A stretch of 64,000 bases of DNA from Asterella californica (lineage: Eukaryota > Streptophyta > Marchantiopsida > Marchantiales > Aytoniaceae). Shown here one piece after another: positions 21,423 through 33,840 of the stretch. Within the stretch, counting starts at the first letter, position 1, and every line of letters begins with the position of its first letter. The position numbers and the translations under genes were made by a program. The stretch is taken from positions 10,540,001 to 10,604,000 of the forward strand of contig JAYKYS010000012.1 of the NCBI GenBank assembly GCA_036924285.1, written 5' to 3'. The notes beneath the pieces were generated by a model. It ran no database searches and had not been told where the DNA came from. It saw only the letters and a program-made list of their open reading frames with translations.

Positions 21423-22892
21423 GTCGGGTTGAGAGTTTTCCTGGGAAGGGCAGAACCTTCTGGCTGTGATTTAACCGTGAAGGCTGTGTTGTGCCTACTC
21501 AGAGAAGCGTTGAGCTTCTGGTTGTGGTGGTTTACTGAAGGTATAGGCTCTTCAAGTTACAACAGAGCGCTACAAACACTCATACATGTCTGTAGGAACC
21601 TCTAATATACTCAGAGAGCAAAGTTCAGGTCTAACTGATAGTAATAGGATCAGGCGGTGAACTTTAACACTCAAGAAGAGACAAAGTATGATGGTTCAGA
21701 CTTCTAAATTTCTCTTACATGTAAAAGAGGCCCCACTGAGCACAAACACGAAGTTTCAGCTTGAGATCAAATTCTGACACCAAGATATGGACAGAAAAGT
21801 TCTGATCAAAGATATTGCGGCAGTTTCTAGTACTCAGACAGCTATTTCGACCTATAACAGCAAATTGGCTCCATCACTTTCAAAGATTCTTACAGGATTT
21901 GGAGTCTACAGGATGTTGAACAACCCTATGAAGTTGGGACTCCTGATTGTACACAGAACTCCAGATCTCGCTCTCTGAAGTTGCTGCTCTAGATTGAGAG
22001 CTTTTCAGACCCCCTCTGCTTCAGCGGCCGCCCTGAATTACTCACTCACTCAAATGACTTGAAAGTTTTTGGACAGTCGTAGCCCTGCTGACATTGAACG
22101 CAACCACAAAGGTATGAAGCGATTTCCTCAATTCTGCTACAATTGACACTCAAAACCCCAAAATCAACAAAAGTGATGCAGTTTTGACACAATCCGAACT
22201 TCAATTGGGCATAACTCCTTGTTTATTGATCAAGAATTTCACTGACAGTGCTTGGCTCGACGAGCTCTATCTCCCTGTGCTCTCAGATTTCGCAGTGTCC
22301 TTACCAAATGCTCGAAATCCTCTTTAGACCTCTGTTTCTAAATTTAGAGTTACACAAAAGACAAAAATGAACCAATGAGAATTCATAGCTCCATTTGGTT
22401 GTCTTTTTGTGCCTTAAACCATGTGGTAACTTAATTCCACTCAAAGGCTACCACGTCAAGTCCCCTAAAGTGCCAGCATATAACTTAAACTACCTAAAAC
22501 GACACACAGCCCTGAAAGTAAACTTAAATCAACTAAAAGCGTGCATGGGCAACACATAAGTACAACCCACGAGCTTAAACCCTATCTACATGGTAAATCT
22601 AAGTCATGTACATTGAATATCATAGATAAGTATGAATTCACTTGCACAAGCGCACGAATGCTTGATTAAGATAAATAGCATACTACCAACTTACTAGGAC
22701 TCAAAATATATGACCGAGTTAACACCGTATACAAAAGGTGTCAACCATAGGCATAAAAGACTAAGAACAGTACAGAGCTAACTTCTAAGGTTACTAAACT
22801 TCAAGTGTCGGAGTAGAAGTAACATGCGCCAAGTAACGCGACAACAGTGATCAGTGAGTCATTTACTATGTCAAATGATTCACATCACGACA
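21423..22892 (-). repeat. Mosaic solo LTR: LTR3 ends, LTR1 body
   Basis: 1470 bp flanked on both sides by GCGT (21419-21422, 22893-22896). The left ~63 bp (TGTCGGGTTGAGAG...) and the right ~49 bp (...TTCACATCACGACA) match the ends of LTR3. The body (about 21486-22843) is LTR1. The LTR3 interior is missing. Confidence 0.75.
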
Positions 22893-23096
22893 GCGTTTGC
22901 GTTCGATCTTGAGATTGAAGATCGTGATAACGTACTACTCTAAGTTACTACAATGGATTGACATCTTGATTCTATGATAGACATAAAGATAGCTACGACA
23001 AGTGCAAGAGCAAACCAAGACTATAGCTCATCAAAGACATCTCTATTGATATAGAATTGATTCGACAAAGGATTTTAACATCTATATCATTTCGTA

Positions 23097-23700
23097 TCAA
23101 AAGCATATCAAAAGAAGATACATGTATACAACAAGAATACATCCATTTGCTTTTGGATCTAGTTTCTTACGTTTCTCATCAAGTATGTGCACATAATAGA
23201 TACATCTGAAAACTTTAAGGAAAGAGTAATCAAGCTTATTACATGTGAAGACCTCCATTGGTGTCTGGTTGTGGACTGTTGCTGTAGGGATCAGATTCAT
23301 GAGATACACTGCACATGAAACATCTTATGTCCGGTAAGGTCTAGGTATGGTCTTCTCGTTCAACATAACACGCACAACTTCTGCTATGTGTCGGTTCTTA
23401 CGTTTCGCAAACTCGTTCTGCTACAGATTATAATTGCAGGTCTTCTAGCGTTAGATGTCACACATATATGCATTGAACTCCTCAAAAGAGACTTGTCTCC
23501 TCCATTAGATCTCAGATAAAGAATAGATTCTCCAGACTATTTCTTCACCAACTTGCAAAAAGTCTTTAATGTTGACAATACTTCGGCGAAAGATTTATTT
23601 CTCAACAAATAGATCCAAGTATATCATGAATGATCATCAATCAAGGACACGAAGTACTGAATATCGGTCATACTTGGCAGAGAAGCAATCCATACATTAA
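23097..23700 (-). pseudogene. Copia integrase, core and C-terminal part
   Basis: The end of the frame reads YLMNLIPTATVHNQTPMEVF, then LKVFRCIYYVHILDEKRKKL and DPKANGCILV, the classic copia integrase tail (a GCIFVGY-type motif). Upstream, broken frames give SLIDDHS and a YLRSNGG segment where the catalytic Asp motifs belong. Several stops are present. Confidence 0.82.
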
Positions 23701-23752
23701 CGTGAACAAGTTCCAAGAGCTTGTTTGCTTTGCTACATGACCTCGTAAAGGA

Positions 23753-23980
23753 TTATCTATTTTGCTTGCCGAATAAGCATGTTGCACATACTCTAGTGGG
23801 GTCGCTAGATTCAAATTTGGACAGACTTGTAACCAGGTTAGAACTCAGAAGGTTTTTTAGTCTCTGGAAGTTCATTTGTCCAATTCTCTTGTGTAAGATG
23901 TAAGTATCAGACACTATTGGTCCACTCCGTCCATACACGACAAGCTGTAACTCACACGTAGAAGCATCTAGTTTGAACAA
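23753..23980 (-). pseudogene. Copia GAG-pre-integrase domain
   Basis: Residues ~28-75 read LHKRIGQMNFQRLKNLL, then SDPTRVCATCLFGKQNR. This matches the usual LWHRRLGHMN...C-x2-C-x3-K zinc-type block. The first His-containing motif is partly mutated. Confidence 0.82.
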
Positions 23981-23999
23981 CCTACCACTCTTGCTACCT

Positions 24000-24330
24000 C
24001 AAACTATGAAAATGCTATTAGAATCTTCAATAAAGCATCCATCTTTATTGAAGTGCATAGGTTGATCCTGCTTTATCAACTGTCCTACATAGAAGATTTC
24101 TAGTCAATGTGAGTACATGCAAGACATTCTCTATACTAGTAAACGTTGAAGCAAGAATGTCTAGCAAAATGTTACTCTTGTGTTGGATCTAGTGCTTGGT
24201 GTCATCACTTGTCACCATAAACTGAGGAGTCTCTACAAGCTCGAGTGAACTAAACCTCTCTATATGGGATGTCATGTGATAGATGACGTCGGAGTTGATC
24301 ACCCAATTAATCTATGACTCGAAAGCCGCA
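24000..24330 (-). pseudogene. Copia protease remnant
   Basis: A broken frame reads NWVINSDVIYHMTSHIERF near 24290, corresponding to the family's W-x-x-DSGA-x-x-HMT motif. The catalytic Asp-Ser-Gly is degraded. Confidence 0.6.
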
Positions 24331-24577
24331 TAACTCTGATGTGTTGTAATCAACAATTGCTTCGAATAGACTTGCTCAGTTGTCACGTAATCTTGCTATT
24401 TGTAGCCTTACTGGTTGTTGTCATATTGCTTTTGGTTGTTCTGTCGTTTGTAGTACTGATTGGCATTGTGGCTATGCTTCTTGCAGTAGCTACAGGAACT
24501 AGACGCATATTTTTGATAGTTGGAAGAACTAGCATGTTGCTGGTTCTTTTGGTTTTGGTGCTACTCTGCTACTGTGA

Positions 24578-24805
24578 CTATTGTTGCTGCCCGTGACCTC
24601 GTCCATGTCCAACACTTTTTCCATGACCCTTACATCGAGATCCTCCAAAACCTGCAAAACAGACAAATTCTTGTTGACTGGTCGAAGTAGAACTCTCCAA
24701 CATGCGCACCTCTTCTTCTAACATCATAAGAATTAGTTCATCAAACCGCGGAAAGGGTTCTCTGATCAAAATTGAAGTGATGAACTGCTTGTACTCAACA
24801 AACAA
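24578..24805 (-). pseudogene. Copia gag C-terminal fragment
   Basis: Begins YKQFITSILIREPFPRFDEL and continues with LMMLEEEVRMLESS, the region of copia gag (UBN2-like) before the nucleocapsid. A Gly/His/Arg-rich tail (GHGKSVGHGRGHGQQQ) follows. The zinc knuckle proper is not intact. Confidence 0.65.
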
Positions 24806-24849
24806 TCCTTACAATGTGATCCAATCAAGACAGTGGGATCAACCTTGAC

Positions 24850-27596
24850 TTCGAGACAAGACAATCGACTCCGTACTCTAACCGATGGTTCACAATGTCT
24901 AAGAAGACAAGAGCTTTGCACTTTATCCAAGACTTACAACCTACCAACAACATCATGATTCGAAACGTTGAGACATGACTTGTGGTTGATGAGGTAGCTG
25001 AGGCGTTTGCTGGGATGTCGATCTATTTTATTGGAGATCTGTTTTCAGGTTACGATCAATTTCAACTTGCTTTGGAGAGTAGAGATTTGACTATCATACG
25101 TACGTCCTTGAGATTGATGGAGATGTGCACTCTTCCTCAAAGAGCAACAAACTCAATAACCCACATGCAAGATGCGACGCATAAGGTGTTACGGGAGTTT
25201 ATTCTTGAAGTTACTACCTCATTTTTAGATGATATCCTCATGAAGGGCTATCCAGTGAAAGACAAAGACGAGACTATGACTTCTAATGGTTGCAGAAAGT
25301 TTGTTGCAAACCATATTGAAGACGTGAGTCGGATTCTAACACATTTGGAGGAATTATACCTCACACTATCAAGTACTAAACCTCATTTGGAATGTCAAAG
25401 ATTGTGGTGGTTAGTCATTTATGCGGTACTTTACAGAGACGACTGAACCCAAAGAAGGTAGATGTTATAGCAAGGATAGCAAATTGTACTAGTATCATTG
25501 AGGTTCAACGTTTCTTAGGAGCTTGTGTGTTCTTTCACATGAGTATTCCTCATTATGCGCATATAGCCGAGCCTTTTTACGCACTTCTTCGAAAGAGAAG
25601 AGGTTTACTTGGCGGCAAGATCATCATGAGGTGATGGAGCGACTAAAGGAGATTTTGAAGTCTCCACATGTACTAAGGAGACTTAACTATGAGAATGAGT
25701 GACATGTGATACTAATTGTGGATACAAGTCCAAAAGTGATTGGATGGACAGTTGGTCGGGAAGATCTAGATTAGGAGCTCGAATCTTGGCGGACAAACAA
25801 CGTAACTATCTTGAAGTGAAGCGTGAATTGTGGAGAGCTATTACTATTATGAAGGTAGATCAAGAGTTCTTGATTGGAGCTCGTGTGATCTTAGAAACAA
25901 ATTGTTTATTTTTGCTTGGTATGATAGTGAACTGCAATACGAAAGACATAGCAATGCTGCGATGGATTGCTTACATTAACCCTGAATCGAAACACATAGT
26001 CGGGAAAGAAAATCCAGTTGCAGACATGTTATCTAGGGCTCGTTATGTAAACGAGGATGAGATTATAACAAAAGTTGAAGATGAAGATAAGAGAGATGTT
26101 TGGTGTCAAGTTAGTCAACAGATTTCAGATTTGGAGCCACTGCCGTTCAAAGAGGAGTTCTACACAGAAAGATTACATGACATTGGGTTCTATCTGAGTT
26201 CTTTAGACAAACGAGAGAGTTCTAGTGATGCAGAGTTCAAGAAGATCAAACAGAAGGCATATGATTACCTTCTACTTGAAGGTTATATGTGAAAACGTCC
26301 AAAGAGAAAAGATGGAACGTTTGCTAGAGTGGTGGATGATCAGCTGCCAAAGTTGAATCTGCTCAAGGAGTTTCATGACACCTTGTGGGTTGGGCATCAT
26401 GGAGTTTGGGCTACTTATAGGAAGATGAAAGAGAGATACTAATGGAAGGGTTTGTATCAAGATGTGATGGATTTTGTTGGGTTGTGTCTGCGTTGTCAAT
26501 TTTACTCTAAGGTCCGTTGTAGAGATGGACTTGTGCTTATCTATCCACCAAGTATCCATTTTCAATGGGTCTTTGATCTTGTGATCAAATAGCGTCATGA
26601 TTATGGACATGCGCTATTTGATATTGGCTCGAGAGGATTTCTCCAACTACGTGGAGGGACGAGCACTACGGACGAAGACTACAGAAAACATATGTAGATT
26701 TGTTCTTGAAGATATCATTTGTCGTTACGGCTGTGTTGGGAGCTCATATAGAGACGAGTTGAGAGATGCAGAAGTGAAGGAGTTCTTTGCTCGTTATGAA
26801 GTAAAGCTTCTACTTACTATTGTCATGAATCCGGAAGGAATTGACAAGAGTGAACGAGGACATCTTTCTATTGTTCATGCTTTCGTAAAAACGTGTGATG
26901 GTGGTCTAGAGAATGGACTAGATTGCTTCCTTTTGCTTTATGAGTTGATAGGACTACACACTGTATCACGAGTATATATGTCGATTGAACTTATGTTGAG
27001 ATAGAAGCCAATCATGCTTGTTGAGGAGGACTTTTCTTCGTGGACAACGTTACCATGGACAGATAGTGTGGATCGTACTTCACTCCTTGCCTTACGAACC
27101 AGACAGTTGGGCGGAGAGAGAAGGATCTTGTTGAAGCGCAGGAGAAGCTGAAGGTGGCCCGAGTAAAAAACAAGGAGCGTTTTGACAAGACTCATCGACT
27201 ATGACCAAAACCAATACGTGTTGATGACTGAGTTCAGGTATATGACAGCATGTTGAAGAATCAGCATTCTACTTTTGTAAATTCTCTCGAAGATGGTTCG
27301 ATCCTTATGTTGTGTTGGATGTGTATGAAAATGCCACTCATAGGTTACGTGAACTAGATGGTACTCCCTTGAAGCTATATGTGGCTGGCAAGCGTGTGGA
27401 GCCATTTAAAAGATATGGAGGGTCAATACAAATGTTCAGTTTTTTGGAGTCAAGACAATAAATGACACGTGAAGAAGACATTTCAATAGCCGAAGAGGTT
27501 GAGACGGAGGAAGATGATGATCAAGAAGGAGAGATAGACTAGTGAGAGAGTTGGCACATATAGTTTGGAGGGGGTGAATGTCGTGCTATATGACGT
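24850..27596 (+). mobile_element. Ty3/gypsy relic (LTR6 type), 3' half
   Basis: RT, RNase H and integrase followed by TTTGGAGGGGGTGAA and the first 18 bp of an LTR (TGTCGTGCTATATGACGT, 27579-27596). That LTR is cut there by an LTR1 insertion at ACGT. Protein text is closest to the relic at 33841-34652 and related to LTR1 pol. Confidence 0.8.
24860..27540 (+). pseudogene. Gypsy pol of the LTR6-type relic
   Basis: RT: SNRWFTMSKKTRALHFIQDL, VVDEVAEAFAGMSIYFIGDL, SGYDQFQLALESRDLTIIRT, MCTLPQRATNSITH and the FLDDI catalytic motif (~25225). RNase H remnants lie at 25699-26060, including VKRELWRAITIMKVDQEFLI and GKENPVADMLSRA. The integrase zinc region (26360-26520) has KEFHDTLWVGHHGVW and CLRCQFYS. 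The core has YVEGRALRTKTTENICRF, ICRYGCVG and a Glu-bearing NPEGIDKSERGH. The Asp block after GCVG is lost by a deletion (GSSYRDELRD). Breaks occur at 25446, 25634, 26290, 26445 and 26590. The C-terminal module is seen only in shifted frames near 27290-27420. Confidence 0.82.
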
Positions 27597-28965
27597 TGTC
27601 GGAGTGTGATCCGTCTATCTAAGAAAGCGTTGGGCTTCTGGCTGTGGTTGTTTACTCAAGAGGTAGGCCTTTCAAGTTACAACAGGGCGCTATAAGCACT
27701 CACACAGGTGTTTAGGATCCTCTAATATGTTCAGAAAGCGAAATTCAGGTCTAACTAGTAGTAATAGGATCAGGCGGTGAATTTTAACACTCAAGGAGAG
27801 GAAAATTAGGATGGTTCTGTCTTCTAAAATTCTCCTACATGTAAGAGAGGCCCTACTGAGCACACACACGAAGTTTCAGCTTGAGATCAAATTCTGGCAC
27901 TGAGATATGGACAGAAAGTTCAGGATAAAGACATTGCGGTAATTTTTGGTATTCAGACAGCTATTCCGACTTACAACAGAAAATTGGCTCGATCACTTTC
28001 GAAGATTCTTACAGGATTTGGAGTCTGAAGGATGATGAACACCCTTGTGAAGTTGTGACTCCTGATTGTACACCGTTCTCTAGATCTCGTTCTCTGAAGT
28101 TGCTGCTCTAGATTGAGAGCTTTTCAGACCCCCTCTGCTTCAGCGGTCGCCCTGAATTACTCACTCACTCAAATGATTTGAAAATTTTTAGACAGACGTA
28201 GCCCTTCTGACAGTGAACGCAAACACGAAGGTTTGAAGCGATTTCCTCAATTCTGCTGCAAATGACTCTGAAAACCCCAAATCTAACAAAAGTGACACAG
28301 TTTCAACTCAATCCGAACTTCAATTGGGCATAACTCCTTCTTTATTGCTCCAAATTGATCAAGAATTTCACTGACAGTACTTGGCACGACGAGCTCTATC
28401 TTCCTGTGCTCTCAGATTTTGCAGTCACCAAAATGCTCGAACTCTCCTTTAGACCTCTGCTTTTAAATTTAGAGTTTTATAAAACATAAAAACAGACCAA
28501 TAGGAGTTCATAGCTCCACTTGGTTGTCCTTTTGTGCCTTAAACCATGTGGTAACTTAATTCCACTCATAAGCTACCACGTCAAGTTCCCTAAAGTGCCA
28601 GCGTAAATCTTAAACTACCTAAAATGACACGCAACCCTGAAAGTAAACTTAAACCAGCTAAAAATCGGGCATGGGCAACATGTAAGTACAATCCATGAGC
28701 TTAAACCCTATCAACATGGTAAATCTAAGTTATGTACATTGAAGATCATAGACAAGTAAGAAGTCATTTGCACAAGCGCACAAATGCTTGAACAAGATAA
28801 GTAGCATACTATCAGCCTACTAAGACTCAAAATAGTGTTAACACCGTATGCAAAGGTGTCAAACACATACATAAACGACTAGAAGTAATATGAGCTAACT
28901 TCTAGAACTACTAAACTCAAGTGTCGGAGTAGAAATGTAACATGTAACCGTCAAGTAGCGCGACA
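27597..28965 (-). repeat. LTR1, minus orientation, at the left of a rearranged element
   Basis: TGTCGGAGTGTGATCCGTCTA at the left, AGTAGCGCGACA at the right, 1369 bp. Preceded by ACGT (27593-27596) and followed by the purine tract complement, so it is the 3' LTR of a minus-strand copy. Confidence 0.87.
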
Positions 28966-29600
28966 TCCACCCCTCTGAACCTGCACATCCTCCGATATGT
29001 GTCAGATCTAGATCAAGACTCTTCAGCTTCAACTTCAAATTCATCTTCAACCTCCATTGAGTCTTCGGCTTCATCCTCAGTAAGCTCTGCAATGTTCTGG
29101 TCCTCCCCTCTCTTTCTAAAGAGCTTGATTCTCTTCCCTGCGATTGGTATCTTGAGCATTGCACCATCTAACTCTCTCAAAGAGTATGTGGCATTATCAT
29201 AAACTTCTAACACCACATAAGGTCCGAACCATCTCTTGGAAAACTTTCTAGATAGCGCTATGATGATATCAAGACTACTATCATAGACTAACACCCAATC
29301 ACCTTCCTTAATTGGTTTGGGTCGTAATCTAGGCGTTCTATCAAATCTGCCTTTATTTCTCTCTCTAACAGTCTTTAACCTTTCACAGCTTTAGCAACAT
29401 CCTCAAGTCTTCGTTCTAACTGCTGGATCTTTAATGCAAAAAGATCCTCCGTACTTCTATCATCGTCCCATGGCCAAACATTCCAAGTAGGCACAATCTC
29501 CTTAATCGGCATCACAGGTTTTTGTCCTAGTATCAACTCTGCTGGCATGTAACCTGTAACGGTACTATGAGTTATATGATCTACCCATAAAGCAAATGGT
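28966..29600 (-). pseudogene. LTR1-family integrase C-terminal region, minus strand
   Basis: From 29600 leftward: LPFALWVDHITHSTVTGYMP, AELILGQKPVMPIKEI, IQQLERRLEDVAKA, RKFSKRWFGPYVVLEVYDN and an acidic tail ending at the purine tract. The remainder of this minus-strand pol is missing. At about 29600 the sequence flips to a plus-strand pol of the same family. Confidence 0.82.
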
Positions 29601-31778
29601 AGCAGTCCTATGTGGATCTTATGGCCGGAAACCTTGTCCAAAAAAGTTTGATGTCATTCAAAGGATGAAGGAGACATGTGGATCAGTCATAGAGATGAGA
29701 AGATTTCTAGGTGCATGTGTGTTTTATCATATATGGATTCTACACTTTGCAGACGTAGCAGATCCGTTGTACAAGTTGTTGAGGAAGGGGCAAAGATGTC
29801 AGTGGCAAGAGGAGCAAAGCGAGTCCATGAGGAAGTTGAAGGATCTTTTGACTTCACCACCAACTCTACGGAAGATAACATATGAGTTGGGCAGATCTGT
29901 TATCCTTACTGTTGATACTAGTCCTATTGGCACTGGATGGACTGTAGGACAAGACGATGAGGATGGAAATAGGTATGTGGTGTGTTTTGGAGCTAAGGTG
30001 TTAAGTTCACGACAAAGAGACTACTCTCAGATCAAGAGAGAGCTATGAATAGTAGTTACTGCCATGAAGAGTGACAAAGAATACTTGATAGGACCACTTG
30101 TGGTTGTGGAGACAGATTGTTTACCTCTCTTAGGAATGAGCACTAGCTGTACAACTCCAAATATTGCTATGTTGAGGTGGATAGCATATATCAAGTCCTT
30201 GAATCTAGAGTTTAGACATATTGCAGGGAAAGACAATCTTGGCAGATATTTTATCAAGGGCTAGGTACTACAATGAGAAAGAAATGATGACCAGGAGGAT
30301 GTGGGTACAGAGTTCTATTCTAGTGTTCTTGCTAGAAAGGATAGAAGATGTTTTGCAGCTCCATTGGAGTTATTTGAGAAAACTATGTATGATGACGAGT
30401 GGTTGGATCTTGGACGCTATTTGAGTTCACTGAAAAGACAAAAAGGCTGGTCTGATGCAGATTTCAAGAGGATCCGTAGAATAGCTTATGGTTACCTTTT
30501 CTATGAAAGCGCCCTAAGCTACAAGGAGGTGTACCACAACGGTTGGTATGTGACCTGGAATTGTAGCAACAAATGATCAAGGAGTTCCATGAGAGTTTAT
30601 GGGCTGGTCATAGAGGAGTTTGTGCTACATTTGCCAAGATGAAGGAGAAGTATTGGTGGAAGGGTATGTATAAGGATGTAGTACAGTTTGTTTCATCCTA
30701 TATACCTTGCCAGATGTATTCCAATATACGCCATCGTGATGGATTACATCCTACTTATCCTTTAGTCATTCATTACAAATGGGTAGTTGATCTGGTAACT
30801 ATGCCATTTGGGTTTGGACAAATGAGGTATCTAGTCTTGGCTAGAGAAGATCTATCTAACCAAGTTGAAGGCCGTGCCTTGAGGACGAAGACCACTGCTA
30901 GTGTCTGCCGTTTTCTACTTGAAGATGTTATTTGTAGGTATGGGTGTGTGAGAAAGATCATTGCAGATAGGGGTGAGTTGGATTCATAAGAAGCAGTTGA
31001 GTTCTTCAAGCGATTGGGAATCAAGTTGACGTTAATCACTACTTACAATCCTGAAAGGAATGACAAGAGCGAACGAGGTCATCCGCCAATCATCAAAGCT
31101 TTTGTAAAAGCTTGCAGGATAAGATCCGTGAATGGCCTAGATTGCTATCATTTGCTTTATGAGCAGATCGTACAACTCATAGTACTGTTACAAGTTACAT
31201 GCCAGCGGAGTTGATACTAGGACAAAAACCTGTGATGTTGATTGGGGAGATTGTGCCTACTTGGAACGTTCTGTCATGAGAAGATGGTAGAAGTACGAAG
31301 GATCTTCTTTCATTAAGGATCCAGCAGTTAGAACGAAGACCTGAGGACGTTGCCAAAGTTGTGGAAAGGTTAAAGACTGCTAGAGAGAGAAACAAAGATA
31401 GATTTGATAGAACGCATAGATTACGACCCAAACTAGTTAAGGAATGTGATTGGGTGTTAGTCTATGATAGTAGTCTTGATAAGCAGCATAGCACTATCAG
31501 AAAATTTTCCAAGAGATAGTTCGAGCCTTATGTGATGTTAGAAGTTTATGATAATGCCACATACTCCTTGAGAGAGTTAGATGGTGCAGTGCTCAAGATA
31601 CCAGTCGTAGGGAAGAGAATCAAACCCTTTAGAAGGTGAGGACCAGAACATTGCAGAGTTTACTAAGGATGAAGCTGAAGACTGAATGGAGGTTGAAGAT
31701 GAGTTTGAAGCTGAGACTGAAGAGTCTTGATCTAGATCTGGCACATATCGGAGGATGTGCAAGTCTAGAGGGGGTGGA
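29600..31778 (+). pseudogene. LTR1-family pol from late RT to the 3' purine tract, plus strand
   Basis: Starts inside RT (CGSYGRKPCPKKFDVIQRMK) with no polymerase active site. RNase H: VDTSPIGTGWTV, SRQRDYSQIKREL and FRHIAGKDN. Integrase: KEFHESLWAGHRGV and YIPCQMYSNI (the first Cys of the C-x2-C pair is Tyr), KWVVDLVTMP, RKIIADRGELDS with the middle Asp, and NPERNDKSERGH. The C-terminal module appears in broken frames near 31500. Stops at 30048, 30262, 30576, 30987, 31157 and 31278. The order matches the copy at 603-4954 but with different lesions. Confidence 0.82.
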
Positions 31779-32835
31779 TGTCACGCTACTTGACGGCTAC
31801 ATGCTCGACTTCTACTCCGACACTTGAGTTTAGTAGTTCTTGAAGTTAGCTCAATGTTACTTCTAGTCCTTTATGCATATGTTTGACACCTTTGCATATG
31901 GTGTTAACACTTTTATGTTATATATTTTGAGTCCTAGTAGGTTGATAGTATGTTATTTATCTTGTTCAAGCACTCGTACGTTTGCACAAGTGAATTCATA
32001 CTTATCTATGTTATCAAAGTTCATAACTTTAAGTCTAACATATAGATAGAGTTTAGGCTCATGGGTTGTCTCTTACATGTCGTCTATACATGCTTTCTAG
32101 CTTGTTTAAGTTATCTTTCAGGGTTACGTGTCATTTTACATGTCTTCCATGAAATTTTAGATTTACGCTGGCACTTTAGAGGCTTGATGTGGTAACCTAT
32201 GTTTGAAATTACGTTATCACATGGACTAGAGCACAAAAGGACAGTTAAGTGGAGCTATGAAATCCCATTGGTCCATTTTTGTCCTTTGTGGAACTCTAAA
32301 CTTAGAAGCAGAGATCTTAAGGAGAGTTCGAGCTTTTGGTAAGAACATTCAAAAATCTGAGAACACAGGAAGAGAGAGCTCGTCATGTCAATCACTGTCA
32401 TCAAAATTCTTGATCAATTTGGAGCAATAAAGAAGGAGTTATGCCAAATTGAAGTTCAGATTGAGTTGAAACTACATCACTTTTGTTGATTTTGGGGTTT
32501 TGAGTGTCAATTCCAGCAAAAAAGAGATAATCGTTTTAAACCTGTGTGGTTGCGTTCATTGTCAGAAGAGCTATGGTTGTCCAAAAAGTCTCATGTCATT
32601 TGAGTGAATGAGTAATTCAAGGCGACCGCTGAAGTAGAGGGAGTTTGAAAAGCTCTCAATCTAGAGCAGAAACTTTAGAGAACGAGATCTGGAGAACTGT
32701 GTACAATCAAGAGGTCAAATTTCACAGGGATGTTTAGCATCTTGTAGAATCATCGAAAGTGATCAAGCCAATTTTCTGTTCTAGGTTGAAATAGCCATGT
32801 GGGTGTCAGAAATTGTCATAATTTCCTTACTCAAG
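31779..32835 (+). repeat. LTR1, plus orientation, truncated at an inverted join
   Basis: Starts TGTCACGCTACTTGACGG after the purine tract GAGGGGGTGGA and breaks off after about 1057 bp at TTACTCAA. Confidence 0.8.
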
Positions 32836-33829
32836 GGATAGACTTCAGATTGTAACGTGGGACTATAAACGCTCACACATGTCTGTTGGGTCCTCTAGTA
32901 TGTTCAAGAAACGAAGATCAGGTGGAACTAGTAGTGATAAGATCAGACGATGAACTTTAACACTCAAGAATAAAAAAACATGTGATGGTTTAGACTTCAA
33001 AACTTCTTCTACATGTAAATGGGGCCTTATTGAGCATACATACGAACTTTCAACTTGAGATCAAATTTGAGCACCGAAATATGGACAGAAACGTTATGAG
33101 CAAAGAAATACGATAATTTTTGATACCCAGACAACTATTTTGACCTAGAACAGAGAATTGGCTCGATAATTTTCAATGATTCTTACAGGATTTGGAGTCT
33201 ACAACACGCTGAACATCCTTGTGAAATTTGACCTCCTGTTTATACACATTTCTCTAGATCTTGAACTCTGAAGTTGCTGCTCTAGATTGAGAGCTTTTCA
33301 TACCACCTCTGCTTCAACAGTCGCCCTGAATTATTCACTTACTCAAATGACATGAAAATTTTTTGGAGAGTCGTAGCCCTGTTGACAGTGAACACGACCA
33401 CGAAAGTTTGAAGCGATTTTCCAAATCTGCTGTAATAGACACCGAAAACCTCAAAATCATCAATTGTGATGCAATTCCAGCAGAATCCGAACTTCAATTT
33501 GGCATAACTCTCTCTTTATTGCTCTAAATCGATCAAAAATTTCACTGACAGCGATTGGCACGATGAGCCTTATCTCCTTCTGTCCTCAGATTTCAGAATG
33601 TCCCTACCAAATGCTCGAACTCCTCTTAAGACCCCTACTTCTAAGTTTAGAGTAACACAAAGGAAAAAATGGACCAATGGGAGTTCATAGCTTTACTTCC
33701 CTGTCCTTTTGTGTCCCAAACCACGTGGTGACTTAATTTCACACATAGTCTATCACGTCAAGCTCCTAAAGTGCCAACATAAACTTTAAACTACATGCGA
33801 AGATATGTAAAATGACACGTAATCTTGAA
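32836..33829 (-). repeat. LTR1, minus orientation, truncated at both ends
   Basis: Starts within the U5 end (AAGGGATAGACTTCAG corresponds to the TTTACTCAAGAGGTAGGCTT region) and runs about 994 bp through U5 and R. It forms a large imperfect inverted repeat with 31779-32835. Confidence 0.75.
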
Positions 33830-33840
33830 AGACAAATCCA

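Larger units (their letters stand above)
22897..24810 (-). mobile_element. Ty1/copia element relic
   Basis: The minus strand reads gag C-terminus, damaged protease, GAG-pre-integrase domain, integrase core and integrase C-terminal region in that order, the Ty1/copia arrangement before RT. RT and RNase H are absent and no LTR was recognised. It is bounded on the left by the mosaic LTR and on the right by a plus-strand gypsy element. Confidence 0.8.
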
